64,000 nt of DNA from Limnephilus marmoratus (taxonomy: Eukaryota; Arthropoda; Insecta; Trichoptera; Limnephilidae). The notes under the pieces are model-generated. The model ran no database searches. It saw nothing but the letters and a program-made list of their open reading frames with translations, and was not told the DNA's origin. Both the position numbers and the translations under genes were made by a program. Below are positions 1-11,397 of this stretch, piece after piece. The stretch is from contig OU862910.1 of the NCBI GenBank assembly GCA_917880885.1, forward strand, positions 50,707,285-50,771,284, read 5' to 3'. Every line of letters begins with the position of its first letter. Position 1 is the stretch's first letter.

Positions 1-155
1 GAAATAACAGTTCACGTCAAATAAATTAGGAACCCTTAGTCGTTGTGAACTGTTGTTTGTTCGTTAACGGCCTGCAGTCGTGCTCGGGAGCGATGACAAG
101 TTACTGACATTTTCGATAAAATCTATATCGATCGACCATGCTAGGACCCCTGATA
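1..155. repeat. Half of the same foldback, cut by the window edge
   Basis: gttcacgtcaaataaattagg...tttgttcgttaacggcctgcagtcgtgctcgggagcgatgac...tcgatcgaccatgctagg matches one arm and the centre of the foldback at 29328-29575. The other arm would lie to the left of base 1. Confidence 0.7.
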
Positions 156-742
156 TGAATAGAAAAGAGTTGATATATCGATGCGCCACACAGATAAGAC
201 GAAGAAGACAACTAGCAAAATTATATCTTCTTTCTTTAAATCTATGATTGTTCTGTAACACGCAGGTTTTCCACCACACGAGACAAGAATAAACATTTCA
301 CGTCTTTTTCACACTGCGTTTACATAAATCAAAACCGATTACAATATATTATAATTATTGTGTACTTAGAATACCACTAATCGATATTCCGAGTACCTGA
401 TATGAATAGAAAACTGTAAATGGTGCTCGCGGTTATGTCGAGCGATTCCGCTTAGATATTCTAGGAATTCTGCCATTGCCTCTATTGCTACAATGATATC
501 AAATACTTATGCCACAATAATGGAAAAGAATGGTACAATGAATATATTATGTTTTACTGCTTACATAATATTGTTATACACACTAAATCCGTTGTTGGTG
601 CATGTGTAAGAAATGTGAAATTTCGTGCGTAAAACGTGTCATTTTTCGAATTCAATGAACTTTTAATTTTCGAAATTGGTACTATCATAATTTTTTTATT
701 TTATTTTGTTTGGAAGACCAACACTTTCCATTAATAACAGAG
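156..742. other. AT-rich spacer, nothing recognised
   Basis: Short frames only. The gatatgaatagaaaa word at 154 recurs at 399. Confidence 0.35.
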
Positions 743-1643
743 CATAATAAGGATCTCCAGTGAAAAATATTATGGCTTTTAAAAAATATGTTCATATAGA
801 CTAATAGACCAATAAACGCTGATTCTGAATATACATATAAGTTTTATTAAATAATATTAAACGCAGAGTTTTTAAAAAATTATTAAAAAGTCTATTTTTA
901 ATCGGGTCATAGAAACACGCCGTCAAGTTGGTATTATTGAAATGTTATTGGTGACGTCACTGATCTCCGTAAAGTCATTGTATGAGATTGTGGGTATGAC
1001 ACAAGCCATCGTATTAACAACGTTTCATCTTATTCGTTTACTTACATACTGTTTATAGAGATTTAGTTGTTGTGTTTATTTAAACATTATTTAGGCCTAA
1101 ATAATTCAGTTTCAAAAATAAAGGTATCTCTGATATGATTTTAGATTTTCACGGCCAAAGTATTTTTGTTATTTGTTTTTGGGGTGTGTGCAAATGTGCC
1201 CTGATGATGGACACTGTAACGCTGTCCGAAACGTTGGCTAAAGGAGGAAGTAGCGCAACACGGCATAATACCGCAAAAACAAATAACAAAAAACAAGGTA
1301 TCTCTTTAGTTTATCTCTATTATTGAAAATATTCAAAAACTACTGCACAAAAAAATTGTAATTCGACTCTAGGGAGAATACTGCGAAGTCTGAATTTCAA
1401 AATGGCGCCAGTTGAACAGCTGATTGCCCAATCTTATAGTAACTTTTGGGAGTGATGACGTCACACGATTCACCATACATACGGTGGTTTTCGGGGATCT
1501 TGAAAAATTAAAACTTTGATAATTATTATAACTATTAAATCTAACTCTAAAAATAAAATAAAATATGCAGTTATTTAAGTTAGAAGGTCATTATTCATTA
1601 AAAAAAAAATTAAAAATTGGACTGGAGTTCCTTATTGTACCGG
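743..1643. mobile_element. Non-autonomous DNA transposon, copy 1, with a nested insertion
   Basis: The left end (ataaggatctccag near 748) and right end (ctggagttccttat near 1623-1636) are inverted repeats. The body is about 85-90% identical by eye to 20028-21000, including the gtgacgtcact and ttagttgttgtgttta segments. There is no transposase frame. Copy 1 holds a 163-bp insertion at 1132-1294 that copy 2 lacks; copy 2 holds a Helitron that copy 1 lacks. Confidence 0.65.
1132..1294 (+). mobile_element. Short retroposon-like insertion with 11-bp target duplication
   Basis: The insertion is flanked by aaggtatctct at 1121-1131 and again at 1295-1305; the paralogue near 20704 has the site once. 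It ends A-rich (aaataacaaaaaac). It shares the acgttggctaaag...ggcataa block with 49880-49970 in a ptc intron. The clean duplication and A-rich end suggest retroposition; the source is unknown. Confidence 0.7.
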
Positions 1644-2289
1644 AGTCACAATAATTGTACCATTTACAGATTTCCACATAAGTATTACACAAGTGAAGTG
1701 ATTTGAGAGTGCATTTCAAACGAATAATTGCACCAAAAAACAAAAACAAAAAAGATATTTAGGTGAAATAGGGAAGTGGTAGGATGGCGGTGGGGAATCG
1801 GTTTTGTTGAGGATCATGTATAAGACAAGCGATAAAGTAGATACTAAAATTATTTTGTTAATTAATAATTCTTTATTCAAAATGCGTATTTAATTTATTA
1901 AAATGTTTGACCGATGCTCGAATGAGTTAATAGATTTATGATACGTTACTGAGACAATGTGGATGGTTTCACTGAACTTTATCCAGTGGACATACTTTAG
2001 CGGCCCGTTCATATATACATTCTTTGAATGTCATAAGCGGTGTAACATTTTTTTGTTCTATTAGTATGAATATAACATGTCTTATACAAGATGTTAAGGG
2101 ACCTACTCAACCTCCTGTGATTCCTGACCGATTTAAAGTAAAAAATTTAAATGATATTTTGGTCTCCGATGACTTTTTTAAAATTTTTTTGGTAAATATT
2201 TCCCTATCGAGTCCACGCTTAAAACACACATTTTTTTTTAAAATTGTACTAGGTACATTACAGTTAGTAATAAAGTAATAAGTAATTCA
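1644..2289. other. AT-rich spacer, nothing recognised
   Basis: Short frames at 2024-2278 and nearby have no recognisable domain and many A/T runs. Confidence 0.4.
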
Positions 2290-2699
2290 CGGCCGGTGTA
2301 GTGCAGCGGTAAGGCGCTTGACTCTCATTCCGAAGGTGGCGGGATCGAATCCCGATATGGCAAATAAATTTTATTTGATTAATTTGTGTATTTCACAATT
2401 TATTCATTTAAAATAATATATAGTATATTTGCGGCACGTGCCAGAGTGGATGATGCTCTCAGTATCGCCCTGGTGTAAGATCACCATTCAGAATTGAAAC
2501 GTTGCTTGACATGGCTTTTAGCCGTGTTTGGTGACCAGATCTGAATAGCCAGGTTCTTCCCCACCTTCCTCTTCCCTATCTCCTTTCCTCCCCACTACCT
2601 TCAGCCTCACAACATACCCCAATTGGGGATTCCATAGTCTCGCTGGCTACAGATGGAGCAGTTGGAACTCTTGTACGGTATTCATGTAAAAAAAAAAAG
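2290..2699 (+). repeat. SINE A, full-length tRNA-derived SINE
   Basis: The tRNA-like head has an A box (tagtgcagcgg, 2299-2309) and a B box (ggatcgaatccc, 2343-2354). Then come an AT linker (aaataaattttatttgatt), the body with ttgcggcacg, cagtatcgccctggtgtaag, gaaacgttgcttg and ccccaattgggga, and a poly(A) tail after ttcatgt. This is the best complete copy of the family in the window. Confidence 0.85.
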
Positions 2700-3429
2700 T
2701 TACTGGAGTTGAAAACTATTGCATTTTAATGGTTATTTTGTTTTCTTTAAAAACGCGAAATGTCATTTCTCAAGGAACGCCATGTTGTTAATTGCGACGG
2801 CAAGCGTCTCGGGTGATTTTTCGTGTTTATGAAACCGAACAAAATAATGATTAATACTCATTATTTATCATTTCTGAAGATTGCATTATTATTGTCTAAC
2901 TGACAGAAAGTGTTTTTTTCTTTTTAAAAATGCGTATTTCATCGTCGTAATTAACATGGCGGTCCTTGAAAAATGACATTCGTGTTTTTTAAATTTAAAA
3001 AAAAAATTAAAACGCAATATTTTTCAATTCTGGTTACTGAATTTCTCATTACTACCAATTACTCATTACTACCCAGTACAATTTGTTTTAATTTTATAAA
3101 GTGTGTTTTGAGCGTGGACTCGATAGAGAAATATTTACCTTTTTATTTCTCTATCAAATCAAAAAAAAAAAATCTTCCACTTGTCTTCACTGGTCACTCA
3201 GGCAAGTAGCCGACCATCTCCTCACATAAGCCTAACTGTCCAATACCTAGTGTTTTTTTTATTATTTTTGTTGATAAAAAAAATATATCAAAAATCCGGA
3301 AACCAAAATGTCATTTGCCTACATCTTTACTCCATATAATTAGGTTAAAGTAAGTCAATTACGTCCCTTAACACCCTGTATTTGAAATGTTATTAGATAG
3401 GTGTAATTTTTCAAGTCTCGGTCCGATAG

Positions 3430-3715
3430 GTTTTTTTTTAATATGAATACCCCACTAGAATCCCAGCTGCTCCAGTCTGGAGCCACTGAGACTATGGCAT
3501 CCCCAATTGGGGATGTTGTGAAACTGAAGGTAATGGTGGAGGGTAAGGAGTTGTGAAAGAGGAAGGTGGGGAAGATCCTGGCTATTCAGCTCTGGATACC
3601 AAATATGGCTAAATCAATTTCAAGCAACGTTTCAATTCTGAACGGTGGTCTTACCCCAGGGCAATACTGAGAGTATCTTTCACTCAAACAAACTGTATAT
3701 TATTTTTATAGAATT
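3430..3715 (-). repeat. SINE A, 5'-truncated
   Basis: The reverse-strand copy begins on the plus strand with the poly(T) tail, followed by tccccaattgggga and the body to the atactgagagtatct block. The tRNA head is absent. Confidence 0.75.
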
Positions 3716-3834
3716 AATTGTAAAATAACACAAATCAATTGATAATCGTTATTTTCTCACCGTATGTATGTTATTAGTTTTTTTACATAAAAAAATAACC
3801 TCACTAGTATTTGCTAGCATGTATGTATAAATTT

Positions 3835-4252
3835 CGCTACCCGAATTTATACCGATTTCTTACATATCTCTCTTAAACATTTGAAGTTTTTAAGCTCCTA
3901 AAAAAATATATGTTATTTTCGAACATAATAACTAGACGCTTTCCACGCCGAAACGTAAATTATATGAAATTCCCTCGATAGAAAAAAATCGCAAAACATG
4001 CTTCGAAACTCTTTATAAACACGTTTGTTTCAGTTATTTTACAAGTTATAGTTGTGAAAAAATTCACAATGTTTCTTTAAATGATCCTTAAGACGCCTTC
4101 CATGAGATGCTCTATTTTAAATGAGTCGTGTTTTATTCAACATTTTCACAATTTTCGCTTCGATTTTATCGCTTTAAATATTAGCGCGCTCCTCTAACAT
4201 TCGTAATTACATATCTCTCCATCTTCTTCTTTTTGAGCGCGGGTGCGGCGCC
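3835..4252 (+). mobile_element. TTAA-flanked MITE, copy 1
   Basis: One of five copies sharing cgatttcttacatat, ccctcgatagaaaaaaatcg, cgtttgtttcagttatttt and cctctaacattcgtaatt. The right end, gggtgcggcgcc, is followed by TTAA at 4253-4256. The left end is degraded. Confidence 0.65.
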
Positions 4253-4321
4253 TTAAGAAGCACTAGTTAAACCACTACATACAAAACACAAAAATATTAC
4301 ACGAAGAAAGTCAATCAAAAA

Positions 4322-4424
4322 TCAATCAAATAAAATTTATTCGCGCACGCCGGGATTCGATCCCGCAACCATCTGATTGTGAGTCAAGAGCCTTACCCCT
4401 CTGCCGCGGAGGTCGTACGGAGGT
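4322..4424 (-). repeat. Solitary SINE A-type tRNA-like head
   Basis: Reverse strand: A box gcagaggggtaaggc, then ttgactcacaatc, B box gggatcgaatccc and the aataaatttt linker. No SINE body follows. A functional tRNA is unlikely because the acceptor stem does not form. Confidence 0.6.
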
Positions 4425-4960
4425 AGATTCAACTTCACAAATCCCAAAATTCAAATAATGTCCCGTGATTTTTCACAGGTCTGCGCTAGTGTACTTTTAA
4501 AATATATTTACGAGTGGAAAAAAATATGCTTATCAAGTCTCATAATACGAAATTTTTTATCAGGAACACTATCGCATCTGTAATGCTAGTGTTATATTAT
4601 GAAGGTGTTCGCGGGGTTTTTTCACTTTCCTGGCAATATCGTATCCACACTTTCTATTTCCTAGGTGGGTTGCTGTGTAATAATCGTAACACCCAAACCA
4701 AAATCCTTAAATATTTATATCACTGGTTTTACTCCCCGGCCTTGCCAGGAATTTCTAACACAATTTTTCGTTTTTTTTAAAGATCAATTGAAAAACATGC
4801 ATGTTTAAGTTGAGGCTACGGAAGAAATCGGCGTTGAAAGGAAAGAATGCATTTAATCCTACTAATTTCAGTTGTCAGTGAATGCGTGATGTGAAATATT
4901 TCTTCCTAATACTGTGTAATGTTCAATGAACTTTTAATTTTCACAATTGGAACCGATAAA
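4425..4960. other. AT-rich spacer, nothing recognised
   Basis: The 88-codon frame at 4514-4780 has no recognisable motif and ends in a T-run. Confidence 0.35.
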
Positions 4961-4964
4961 TATA

Positions 4965-5440
4965 AATCATAGATTCTCAACCTTTTTTGCCCACCGCCCA
5001 TTTTGAGAATATTTTTACTTCTAGCTCCCCCTAACTCGTGAATCTAAAACAGCAATTGACCATGATGGAGAGGGCATAATGGGATACCATGACAGGGTTA
5101 CATTTGCCACAACAGAGGGGGCGTAATGGGGTATTACACCGAAGGGGGCATGATGGGATACCACGATGGGGTCACATTTGCCACAACGGAGGGGGCGTAA
5201 TGGAATAGGGAAAATATTTTTGTGGATAGATGGCCCCTAATGGGATGGGATGGGGCAAGATAGGATGAAGTGGGATGGGTTTCTCTGGGTCTCCCACTGC
5301 CCCCCTGAAAGTCTGAAACGCCCCCCAATTTTCACTTGGTCTTCTACCCCCCCCCCCCCCCCCTCCCCCCTGAAGGGCAATCGTAAAACACTAGCAGTTA
5401 AATAACTCCTCCACGGGTTTTTGCTGCGCTTCACCCAATT
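4965..5440. repeat. hAT-like MITE relative, degraded
   Basis: The left end, catagattctcaacct, matches the terminal repeat of the intact hAT element at 38071. The interior is G/C-rich with several gagggggcgtaatggg repeats and a C-run at 5347-5362. No right terminal repeat was found. Confidence 0.5.
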
Positions 5441-5739
5441 TTAAATCCGATAGGAACTGGTTCTAAAAAACAGCCGGTTCCTTGGATCCTCTGGAATCCA
5501 GTGACAGCTAGTCACCGGGACAAAGTAACCGGGACAAAGTAACCGTCTCCGGTCACAATTTCAATAGTACCTACTTACGCCTGCCTGGCGTTGCTCCTCA
5601 CGCTAGATGTTACCGTAAGTGGCACCATCTTTTGGCATTGATTTAATTCGATTCTATTACAAAATTAGATTTGCATACAAACTCTACGTACGAAAATGAT
5701 TTTTTATTTTTTATTATTCATCTTTACTAGTTTTGAGTT

Positions 5740-6000
5740 ACAATTTGTTTTATTCTATGCCTGTCTCACTAGGAGAACCTGTGTTGAGAGCAGGCGCTTA
5801 GCATGAGCAGTTTATAATAATAACACATACAAAGTACAAATAATAACACAATATTACAAGTAACAGTTAATCATCAACGTAAAATTGAAAAAATAAATAC
5901 TTATAAGTTAGTTTTGATATAATCTTTGATGTTGGATCTATTTTGACTGGTAATCCAGGACTTGGTGTCAGATTTATATTTAAGATTATATTATATTATA
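5740..6000 (-). mobile_element. LINE 3' end, same family as 40.8-43.1 kb
   Basis: It shares gcctgtctcactagg...gtgttgag-caggc with 40852-40888 in the same orientation: a 10-bp stem (one extra base here) near the 3' end of that LINE. No coding part remains. Confidence 0.55.
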
Positions 6001-6103
6001 TTTTAATATTTATCATTATTTAAGATACATACTCTGTGTAAGGCGCGGCGTCAGAGTTGTGTTCTAGTCGGATTCTTAAAATTCAACTGTACATTCTCTA
6101 GGC

Positions 6104-6492
6104 CAGTGGTTCCCAATCTTTTTCTGACCTGGAATCACTTGTACGATTATTTATTCGACATGGACCATCCGGGTGGCATCAGGGGCGGAGAGCACAACAG
6201 GACGGGCGTAATGGGATAGGGTGGGACGGGTTCCAGCAGAATATTTACCACAACGGAGGGGGCGGAATGGGATATTGGGTGGAAATGGGGAGGATGGGGT
6301 GGGGCAAAACGGAATACCATAATGTACAATAATAATAATGATAAACACGATTTCACGATTTTTTTATTCAGACTTCTCGACCAGGGACCGCCCGCGCGCT
6401 GGTCCGCTTATTGACCGGCGGACCATCGCGGACCATCTTCTAGCTTCTTGCTGACCACTAGTGGTCCACGGAACACTGGTTGGGAAACCCTG
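6104..6492. mobile_element. Non-autonomous hAT element with 8-bp target duplication
   Basis: Ends are cagtggttcccaa and ttgggaaaccctg. Flanks are ctctaggc (6096-6103) and ctttaggc (6493-6500), 7 of 8 identical. No transposase frame; the minus-strand Pro-rich frames inside are shadows of g-rich repeats. Confidence 0.75.
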
Positions 6493-6539
6493 CTTTAGGC
6501 TCTAGGCCATTAAGTAAGTAAAATCCGAAGATTCTAGCA

Positions 6540-7243
6540 GTCTTTCAACGGTTCGTATTTTTCAAGATCTTTCATTCTATTCAGTATCTTTCAATGGTAG
6601 CAATCTTCCGAACAGGCCCTCCATTGATATGCTTGGTGTAATCCTAAGTGACCAGCTCAGGTATGGGGGCTCTATCGAAGCCAGAGTAAAGTTAGCCTCC
6701 CAAAAACTGAGCGTACTGGACAGGGCCCGCAGATACTTTAATGGTATACAACTGCTAATCCTGTACAAATCACAAGTGCACCCCACGGTTGAATTTGGCA
6801 GCCACCTCTGGTCTGGAGCTCCAAAATACCTGAAAAATACCCTCAACTCTGTGCAGAAACGGCGGTCCGTTTGATAGATTCTCCCATCTTAACAGACGGA
6901 TTGCAATCTTTAGAGCACAGGCGTCGGGTAGGAAAACTATCCTTGTTCTATTGGTATTACAATGGAAAATGCTCATAGTCGGGAAACACGCCAAACGCGT
7001 GCGCAAAATTTGTACACGGTTGACATTTGTCACATGAGAACGGGTCGTTTCTTCGACTCATTCTTGTGTTCAACAGCTCGGCTGTGGATTTGCCGGCGTC
7101 TGTGTTTCCTCCTTCCTACAACATGGGTCTCTTTTCATTCATTCCTTCCTCTCCTCAAAAATACCCTCCACACAGCATCCAAGATGACTTAGGCCCTGAG
7201 GGAAATTATTTTCCATTGAGTGGAGTTAATGTAAAAAAAAGTC
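6540..7243 (+). mobile_element. LINE X: 3' end of a non-LTR retrotransposon (RT C-terminal part)
   Basis: The translation with one frameshift near 6870 reads LGVILSDQLRYGG, VKLASQKLSVLDRARRYF, LLILYKSQVHPTVEFGSHLW and APKYLKNTLNSVQKR, typical of the region after the RT domain of CR1/Jockey-group elements, then a decayed tail. The last 80 bp (ccctccacacagcatcc through ggccctgagggaaattattt to atgtaaaaaaaa) match the 3' end of SINE B. It is 5'-truncated and dead. Confidence 0.75.
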
Positions 7244-7718
7244 TAGCAGCAGAAATTTGGAATTGCAGAGAAGGGACCGAGCATACTAAGAAATTGGAAA
7301 TACAAAACAACGTTTACTTATTTACAAGAATCAATCCATAGTTTATAATACCTTTGAATATTGACGTCACAACAATGAAGTAAACAGAAAGGCTGGCTAT
7401 ATAAGAGCAAGATAAATATTTGAACCAGTCTACCTCGTATTGAGTGGGAGCAGCAAGTAGCGAGTTTACCGGACCCACATGAGTTGGTCATTTGAAGTTT
7501 CAAGGCTGTTAAATGTTCAGTTATTTAAACAAAACGTAAAATCATTGATCGCTTCACGTGAATTGGGCACTGGGCACTCTGGGCAGTCCATTGACCTGTT
7601 ATTATAGCCTGAAACAAAACGTTAAAAGCTTTTGTAATGAATATACTTTTATTGAATGGTTGAACGTCGATAAAACTACGTATTGTGGGGTTTTATTATG
7701 CTTCGCGGCATTTTTTAT
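7244..7718. other. Spacer before the mariner insertion, nothing recognised
   Basis: Mixed unique-looking sequence without a convincing frame. Confidence 0.35.
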
Positions 7719-7720
7719 TA

Positions 7721-8662
7721 TTAGGTCCTTACATATGAAATTGGCGTTTTGTATGGGAGGAACATAAAGTCGATTTTTTTTAATATAATATATTTATTTA
7801 ATCAAAGTATATACCATTGCTATCTATGCACTTTTGCCATCTCATAGGTCGTTCATCGATCCCTTTACTAAAAAAACCATTCGGACGATAATCAATAAAA
7901 TCTTTGAAGGCGGTTTGGACTGCCCCATCGGAGTTGAATTTTTTCCCTTGCAAGAAGTTATCCAAATTTCGAAAAAAATGGTAATCTGTTGGGGCAAGGT
8001 TCGGAGAGTACGGTGGATGTCTTAGACATTCCAATTGAAGCTCCTCTAATTTGGTAGCCGTCTGTTGTGCAGTGTGTGGTCTAGCGGTCAACGTGCGTTT
8101 GTTGATTCGCTTCACTCAATTCGTGAGGTACCCACCTTTCAAGCTTTTTCACCTTCCCAATTTGCTTCAAGTGGATTAAAATAGTTTTATCACTAACACC
8201 GCAGCCTGCAGCTAACTCGGACGTGGTTTGCGATGGATCCGCTTCCACTATAGCCTTCAATTCTTCATTATCAACTTTGGTCTCCGGCCGTCCACGGGGC
8301 TTGTTCTGCAGGTCGAAATTTCCAGAACGAAAACGTTGGAACCAAAAACGCACTGTGTTTTCTTTTGCGGCACCGTCGCCATATACATAATTAATCCTTC
8401 GAGCCGTTTCTGCAGCACTGGTGCCAGGGTGGAACTCGTTCTCATAAATAACGCGATATTTCAAGTTTTCCATTTTGTAAACTAAGTGACGCAAAGAAAA
8501 AAAACAATTAAGGAATAAACAAATGAATTATAATTGTCGAAACACAAATACATGAGTAAATAGCTGTATAAATTTGAATTTGGAATTCCTAACCAAAGAG
8601 AAGATATTTGAGATCAAAGTTGCCAGTACGGCAAAACGCCAATTTCATATGTAAGGACCTAA
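7721..8662 (-). mobile_element. Internally deleted mariner transposon
   Basis: Perfect 31-bp terminal inverted repeats (7721-7751 and 8632-8662, starting ttaggtccttacatatgaaa) are flanked by TA on both sides. At 942 bp it is shorter than the usual 1.3 kb of a full mariner. On the minus strand the start and the end of a transposase remain, joined out of frame by an internal deletion. Confidence 0.92.
7798..8473 (-). pseudogene. mariner transposase, middle deleted
   Basis: The N-terminal part (MENLKYRV at 8473 to QQTHVD) has the HTH regions, FWFQRFRSG, RGRPETKVDN and the linker WVPHELSE. The C-terminal part (ARPHTAQQT to SNGIYFD, 7798-8095) has HPPYSPNLAPTDYHFF with the last catalytic Asp of the D,D34D triad. 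The middle, holding the first catalytic Asp (CDEKW region) and most of the second catalytic motif, is missing; the junction near 8084-8095 also shifts the frame to a TAG at 8081. The sequence type resembles the mellifera/cecropia side of the mariner family. It cannot encode an active enzyme. Confidence 0.9.
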
Positions 8663-8879
8663 TATTTTAATATGAATGCTTAAATTGACATGTATCCTTC
8701 TTGTTCTAATACCGTCTTAACGTTTTAAATCATGTTTACTACTTCCTCTCCTCAAAAAAGACCCGCAAAAAAGAATTTTCCTACGGGAATGAAATGTGAA
8801 ATTTCCGGGATAAAAAGTAGCCTAAGTCATTTCCCAGTCCTCCAATTATTTCTGTTTAAAAATCACATCGATCGGTCAT

Positions 8880-9130
8880 CTGCATTTATTTATAGAAAGA
8901 AATTGTTTCTCCCTGCTTGTCCTTTCCCATTAGTCCGTTCCCAATCCGCCTTCCCTCTCCCCACTCCCCTCGCCCGCTTCCCCCGTCCCGCGAACCCCCC
9001 TCCCGAGTTCCTCTCCCCCCTTCCCGAGTTCCCCTCCCCCTCCCGGGTTCCTCTCCCTCCTCCAACATTTCATTCATTCAGTACCAGTACATTTTTACCA
9101 CATTGGTTTACAACAAATGTATGTGTTTTT
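8880..9130 (-). repeat. Helitron-interior fragment, C/T-rich on plus strand
   Basis: ttgtttctccctgc-tgtcctttcccatt and the following cccctcccg repeats are the reverse complement of the interior of the Helitron at 15845-16353. The Pro/Ser-rich frames here are compositional. Confidence 0.55.
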
Positions 9131-9142
9131 TTTATTTTAAAC

Positions 9143-9830
9143 TAGCTGACCCGGCGAAATTTGTACCGCTTCAGAATAAATAACTGTTGGATAACTTATT
9201 AGATGAACTAAAGTCATGTTAAAAATTACATAATGGAGCAATTATCGATGCGCTACTATCCTTGTTTTGTTTTTGTCTGTATCAGAGATGGGGTTTTGTA
9301 CGGATTTATATTTTGTGTGATTTTCTTACTTTTCCACTTACTTACAGGAATGGCGTTTGATTTTCTTTATACGTGCGAGGGAGATTTATTATTATTATTG
9401 TATTTTCCTTTGGAGGGGTGCAAACATAATGTTCACCGTTTGTCTCATTTTCGACTGTTGAAATTTAGTGTGTAAGAAAGAGGGACAGCATTATATGTTT
9501 AAGAACAAAAGCAAAATAATCAGCGCATTGAATTGACGTGTTTGAATTTTTGGAATTCACTTACTATTCAATATTACACTTATCACAATATTCCTGCAGC
9601 TCTTTCAAAAGTTGAGAATTCGTTCCTTACAAAATGTATGAGGAAAAGAATTTTCTTCATAATTTTTGTTTAGTGAATTTTTCAAAAGTTTTAATAGCTA
9701 TTCTGCTTTTCTGGGCGGAGACAATTCCAACATATCAAATATCATAAAAATCGGTCCAGTTGAGATATAAATGGTGTAACTAACACGACTTTGTTTTATT
9801 TATTAAAGATTATGGCGAGCCACAAAGTTA
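9143..9830 (-). mobile_element. Helitron-like element (uninterrupted copy)
   Basis: The plus strand begins actagctgacccggcg, the reverse complement of a CTAGT 3' end. The body (gtaccgcttcag, atcagagatgg, cttttccacttactta, tttggaattcact, tggtgtaacta) runs parallel to 15360-17480 and supplies the empty sites for three insertions in that copy. The 5' end is not defined. Confidence 0.6.
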
Positions 9831-10385
9831 ATGCTTTTTACAAATATTTAAATAAAATCTCTGTATAATGTCTGACATTTCAAATTTTCTAGGGATTGGA
9901 GGCAGTAGTTGCATTTCCCAGAATTTCAACACAGAAGACAGTGTTCTTGTTTCATAATGCCAGACTTTATCGTAATAGAATTATTTCAGCTACAGTAGAC
10001 TGTGTTCCGCTTTTTTAAATTTATTAAAATGCATGGAAAGCTTCAGGTTAATAATAAGCCTTGTTATTTTTCTCATTTATGTGACAGCGTAATTTCAAGG
10101 AAAAGATGGCAATCGGATCATTATATTATGACCTGGATTAATCGGTGCTGTTCCTCAGAAGTGAGAAATGATTTCCGTGGACATAAATAATAGCAGCAAT
10201 TCTAAGGAAAAACAGGTCCCATTTTTTTACACTTTGAATATTAATCGTTGCGACTCCACGGACGAAGTAAATGCCTCTGTAAACGAATTGGACAACAATT
10301 CCAGAAAATGCAATTGATGTTATTAAATGTAAAGAATTAGGTTAATTAACTAACCAACACGCCGCCCGTTTCCCGCAACTCGGTC
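9831..10385. other. AT-rich spacer, nothing recognised
   Basis: No repeat partner or coding frame found. Confidence 0.35.
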
Positions 10386-10389
10386 TTGA

Positions 10390-11330
10390 CATATAATCCT
10401 TGTCTCATTCTAATTCATACGTCGTCTCATACACACTCTTCTGTTATTATGAGTGATTCACTTGATCGTGCCATATTTTCCTTGAGCGTCCCTGTCTTCT
10501 TCTACCATTCACATTCACGTCATATATTGTCTTTACACTCCATTCTTATTTCATTCGCTCTACATGCCCAAACCATAAGTGTTCCTTTTTTAATCTTACT
10601 TAAATCAGCCTTGTGTTTTTTTCGGATCTCCACATTTGTCACACGATCGTACATGGTTTTATCACATACGCCTCAAGGATCTTATTTCTACAGCATTCAG
10701 TCTACTTTCATCCTTCCTCTGCGAGTTCCATGCTGCACTGCTATACATCAGAGGAGGTACCAGTACTCCATTGTGGACTACTGCTTCTTTGTATCAGTTT
10801 TCCCATCTCTTGTAAACATAATTCCCAAATACACAAACTCCACCTGCTCCGAGTATTCATTATTCACAACTATATTACACAGCGTTTTCGCACTCCCTCT
10901 TTCAAACACCATGTCTTCAGACTTACTTACATCCATTATTAACTCATTCTTCATACGTACTTCGTTCATCCTGGACACGAGAGACTCTGTATCTTCTTGT
11001 TAGAAATCAGCACCGCATCATCAACGTACAACAGGCAACACACTTTAATATTAACCAATTTCGCACCCAATCTTGCCTCTTTCAATTCTTGCATACAATT
11101 AATTTTCCATGAATAGATTGAATAAATATGGCGACATTACGCAGCCTTGCTTAACACCTTTTGTGATGTCAAACCACCCCGTAAAACCACCGTTTACCCT
11201 AATACATGCAACGCTTCCCTCATAGAGGGGAGCGATTGCCTGTATGAGATTTGAATTCACTCCATACTTGGACAACACCTTCCATAGCTTTTCCTGTTTA
11301 CTACATATGCATATTATTATGTTGTTTAAG
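10390..11330 (-). mobile_element. Degenerate non-LTR reverse transcriptase fragment
   Basis: The minus strand, over several frames with stops, gives YGVNSNLIQAI, GVKQGCVMSPYLFNLFM (RT motif), YVDDAVLIS (catalytic YVDD block), then SRMNEVRMKNELIMDVSKSE and FVYLGIMFTRDGK. These are RT core and thumb motifs of a LINE. Many frame breaks; inactive. The plus-strand 205-codon frame at 10386-11003 is a shadow. Confidence 0.7.
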
Positions 11331-11351
11331 TTTTAATTGGAAATTAAAACA

Positions 11352-11397
11352 TCGGAGTCCGTTAGAATCATCCGTTAGAAACAGATGATTCTAACGG
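11352..11397. repeat. Short perfect hairpin
   Basis: ccgttagaatcat and atgattctaacgg form a 13-bp or longer stem around ccgttagaaacag, which itself repeats the stem start. Confidence 0.5.

Noticed and set aside
10386..11003. 205-codon plus-strand frame
   Set aside because: It is antisense to RT motifs (YVDD, FVYLGIMF) read on the minus strand.
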